Shown piece by piece: positions 63,189 to 64,000 of a DNA stretch of 64,000 bases (within the stretch, counting starts at the first letter, position 1; every line of letters starts with the position of its first letter). Position numbers and translations under genes: made by a program. The notes under the pieces were generated by a model. That model ran no database searches, was not told where the DNA came from, and saw only the letters and a list, made by a program, of their open reading frames with translations. The stretch is from Thermoflavifilum thermophilum (GTDB taxonomy: Bacteria; Bacteroidota; Bacteroidia; Chitinophagales; Chitinophagaceae), in NCBI RefSeq assembly GCF_900116565.1, contig NZ_FPCJ01000001.1, positions 2,662,540 through 2,726,539 of the forward strand, read 5' to 3'.

Positions 63189-64000
63189 CTATTCGCGGAT
63201 GCTCACCTCATACAGGCTATGATTGGCTTTCACGGTTTCCGGGCTCATCAGCTTCAGGATTTTCCGATCATAGGTCATAAATCCGTTGACTTCTACTTCC
63301 ACATCAGTCAGCTGGGTATAGACAGCTGCACACAAGCCCTGACGGATGAGATCGGGCAATTGATTGATGAGATCTATGTATGCCTTCCGCAAAGCATTTG
63401 TATCGGGAAATGATACGTAACCCCAGTTTTGTTTAGGTTGCCAGGTATGTCCCTCGATGGGCAATCCTAATCCGCCATACTCGCCCAACACACGGGCACG
63501 ATGGTCGTGCTTATCTTCCGGAATGCCGGGCCCGGGATATTTATGCATATCTTCCACATCGCCGGCACCGGCAAAATCAAACCAGCCACTGGCGCCATCT
63601 ACGAGCCTTGTAGGATCATATTTCTTCACCCAGTTATCAATGGCAATGGTTTGAAATTGTCCCCATCCTTCATTAAACGGTACCCACATGATGATGCTGG
63701 GATGGTTGAAATGCTGATCAATCATGGCTTTTAGTTCTTCCTGGAAATCGAGCGCCGATTGAGCCGAGCGGATGATTTCTCCGTGGTCGTTCCGTCGTTG
63801 TTCGTTCAGGTCGCCGCTGGGCATATCCTGCCAGACCAGAATCCCCAGCTTATCGCACCAGTAATACCAGCGTTGCGGCTCTACTTTCACATGCTTGCGC
63901 AATAAGTTGTAACCAAAGGCTTTTACCTGATATAAATCAAAGCGGATTGCCGAATCAGTTGGGGGCGTATATAATCCATCAGGCCACCAGCCTTGATCGA
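63189..64000 (-). CDS. Glycoside hydrolase family 2 enzyme, C-terminal part
   Basis: About 270 residues are visible; the frame is open to the window edge (DQGWWPDGLYTPPTDSAIRF), so the gene starts outside. The TIM-barrel part shows KVEPQRWYYWCDKLGILVWQ, the acid/base Glu in WVPFNEGWGQF and the likely nucleophile Glu in LGEYGGLGLP. Family 2 includes beta-galactosidases, beta-mannosidases and beta-glucuronidases; the specificity cannot be read from this part. The protein ends soon after the catalytic domain. Confidence 0.82.
   Translation of the reverse strand, partial: DQGWWPDGLYTPPTDSAIRFDLYQVKAFGYNLLRKHVKVEPQRWYYWCDKLGILVWQDMPSGDLNEQRRNDHGEIIRSAQSALDFQEELKAMIDQHFNHPSIIMWVPFNEGWGQFQTIAIDNWVKKYDPTRLVDGASGWFDFAGAGDVEDMHKYPGPGIPEDKHDHRARVLGEYGGLGLPIEGHTWQPKQNWGYVSFPDTNALRKAYIDLINQLPDLIRQGLCAAVYTQLTDVEVEVNGFMTYDRKILKLMSPETVKANHSLYEVSIRE

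Overview
The window is chromosomal DNA of a Bacteroidota bacterium, most likely of the Chitinophagaceae type (phylum fairly sure, family a guess). Signs are the TAnnTTTG -7 promoter boxes without Shine-Dalgarno sites, signal-peptide outer-membrane proteins with a carboxypeptidase-like domain followed by a large barrel, an Mrp ATPase lacking the CxxC seen in E. coli, and a kdp operon with a separate histidine kinase. It holds about 45 protein genes, four tRNA genes, one broken tRNA copy and several gene remnants.

Layout. 1-27 kb is housekeeping: kdsC, a DUF2520 protein, topA, a SirB1-like protein, lolA, ftsK, DUF423, aroK, an acyl-CoA dehydrogenase, pyrF, mrp, hbd, glk, serA, a serine hydrolase, a CDF metal exporter, tRNA-Ser, a cytochrome c lipoprotein, tRNA-fMet with a palindrome-interrupted partial copy beside it, era, der, an E2 acyltransferase, rnhA and an acyl-CoA carboxylase subunit.

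27.3-40.8 kb is the accessory region and the main discovery: a peptide natural-product (RiPP-type) locus. It has two intact Cys-rich precursor peptides and one frameshifted one, all sharing a double-glycine leader (QPLQxDxxGRLxGG), a radical SAM/SPASM maturase, an ABC exporter with an N-terminal C39 leader peptidase, three paralogous outer-membrane barrel proteins of about 800 residues, and a lipoprotein with two six-cysteine modules. Four of its transcription units start with the same roughly 80-bp element, which contains a TTGCTC/GAGCAA hairpin and ends 10-13 nt before the start codon. The left half (27.3-34.2 kb) is much more AT-rich than the maturase half, which suggests a mosaic origin.

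40.8-49.9 kb returns to housekeeping: tRNA-Leu, tsaD, a tail-specific protease, a decayed yceI behind a MarR gene, a PLP-binding protein, a second acyl-CoA dehydrogenase, an arginine-deiminase-like protein and a CtlX-like hydrolase. 50-59 kb is a kdp potassium-uptake locus: an NtrC-type activator gene, a sigma-54 promoter with an upstream inverted repeat, a 26-codon membrane ORF, kdpF, kdpA, kdpB, kdpC, a kinase-less KdpD and a separate histidine kinase. 59-62.8 kb is the oxidative pentose phosphate set gnd-zwf-pgl. The window ends with tRNA-Pro and the 3' part of a family 2 glycoside hydrolase gene.
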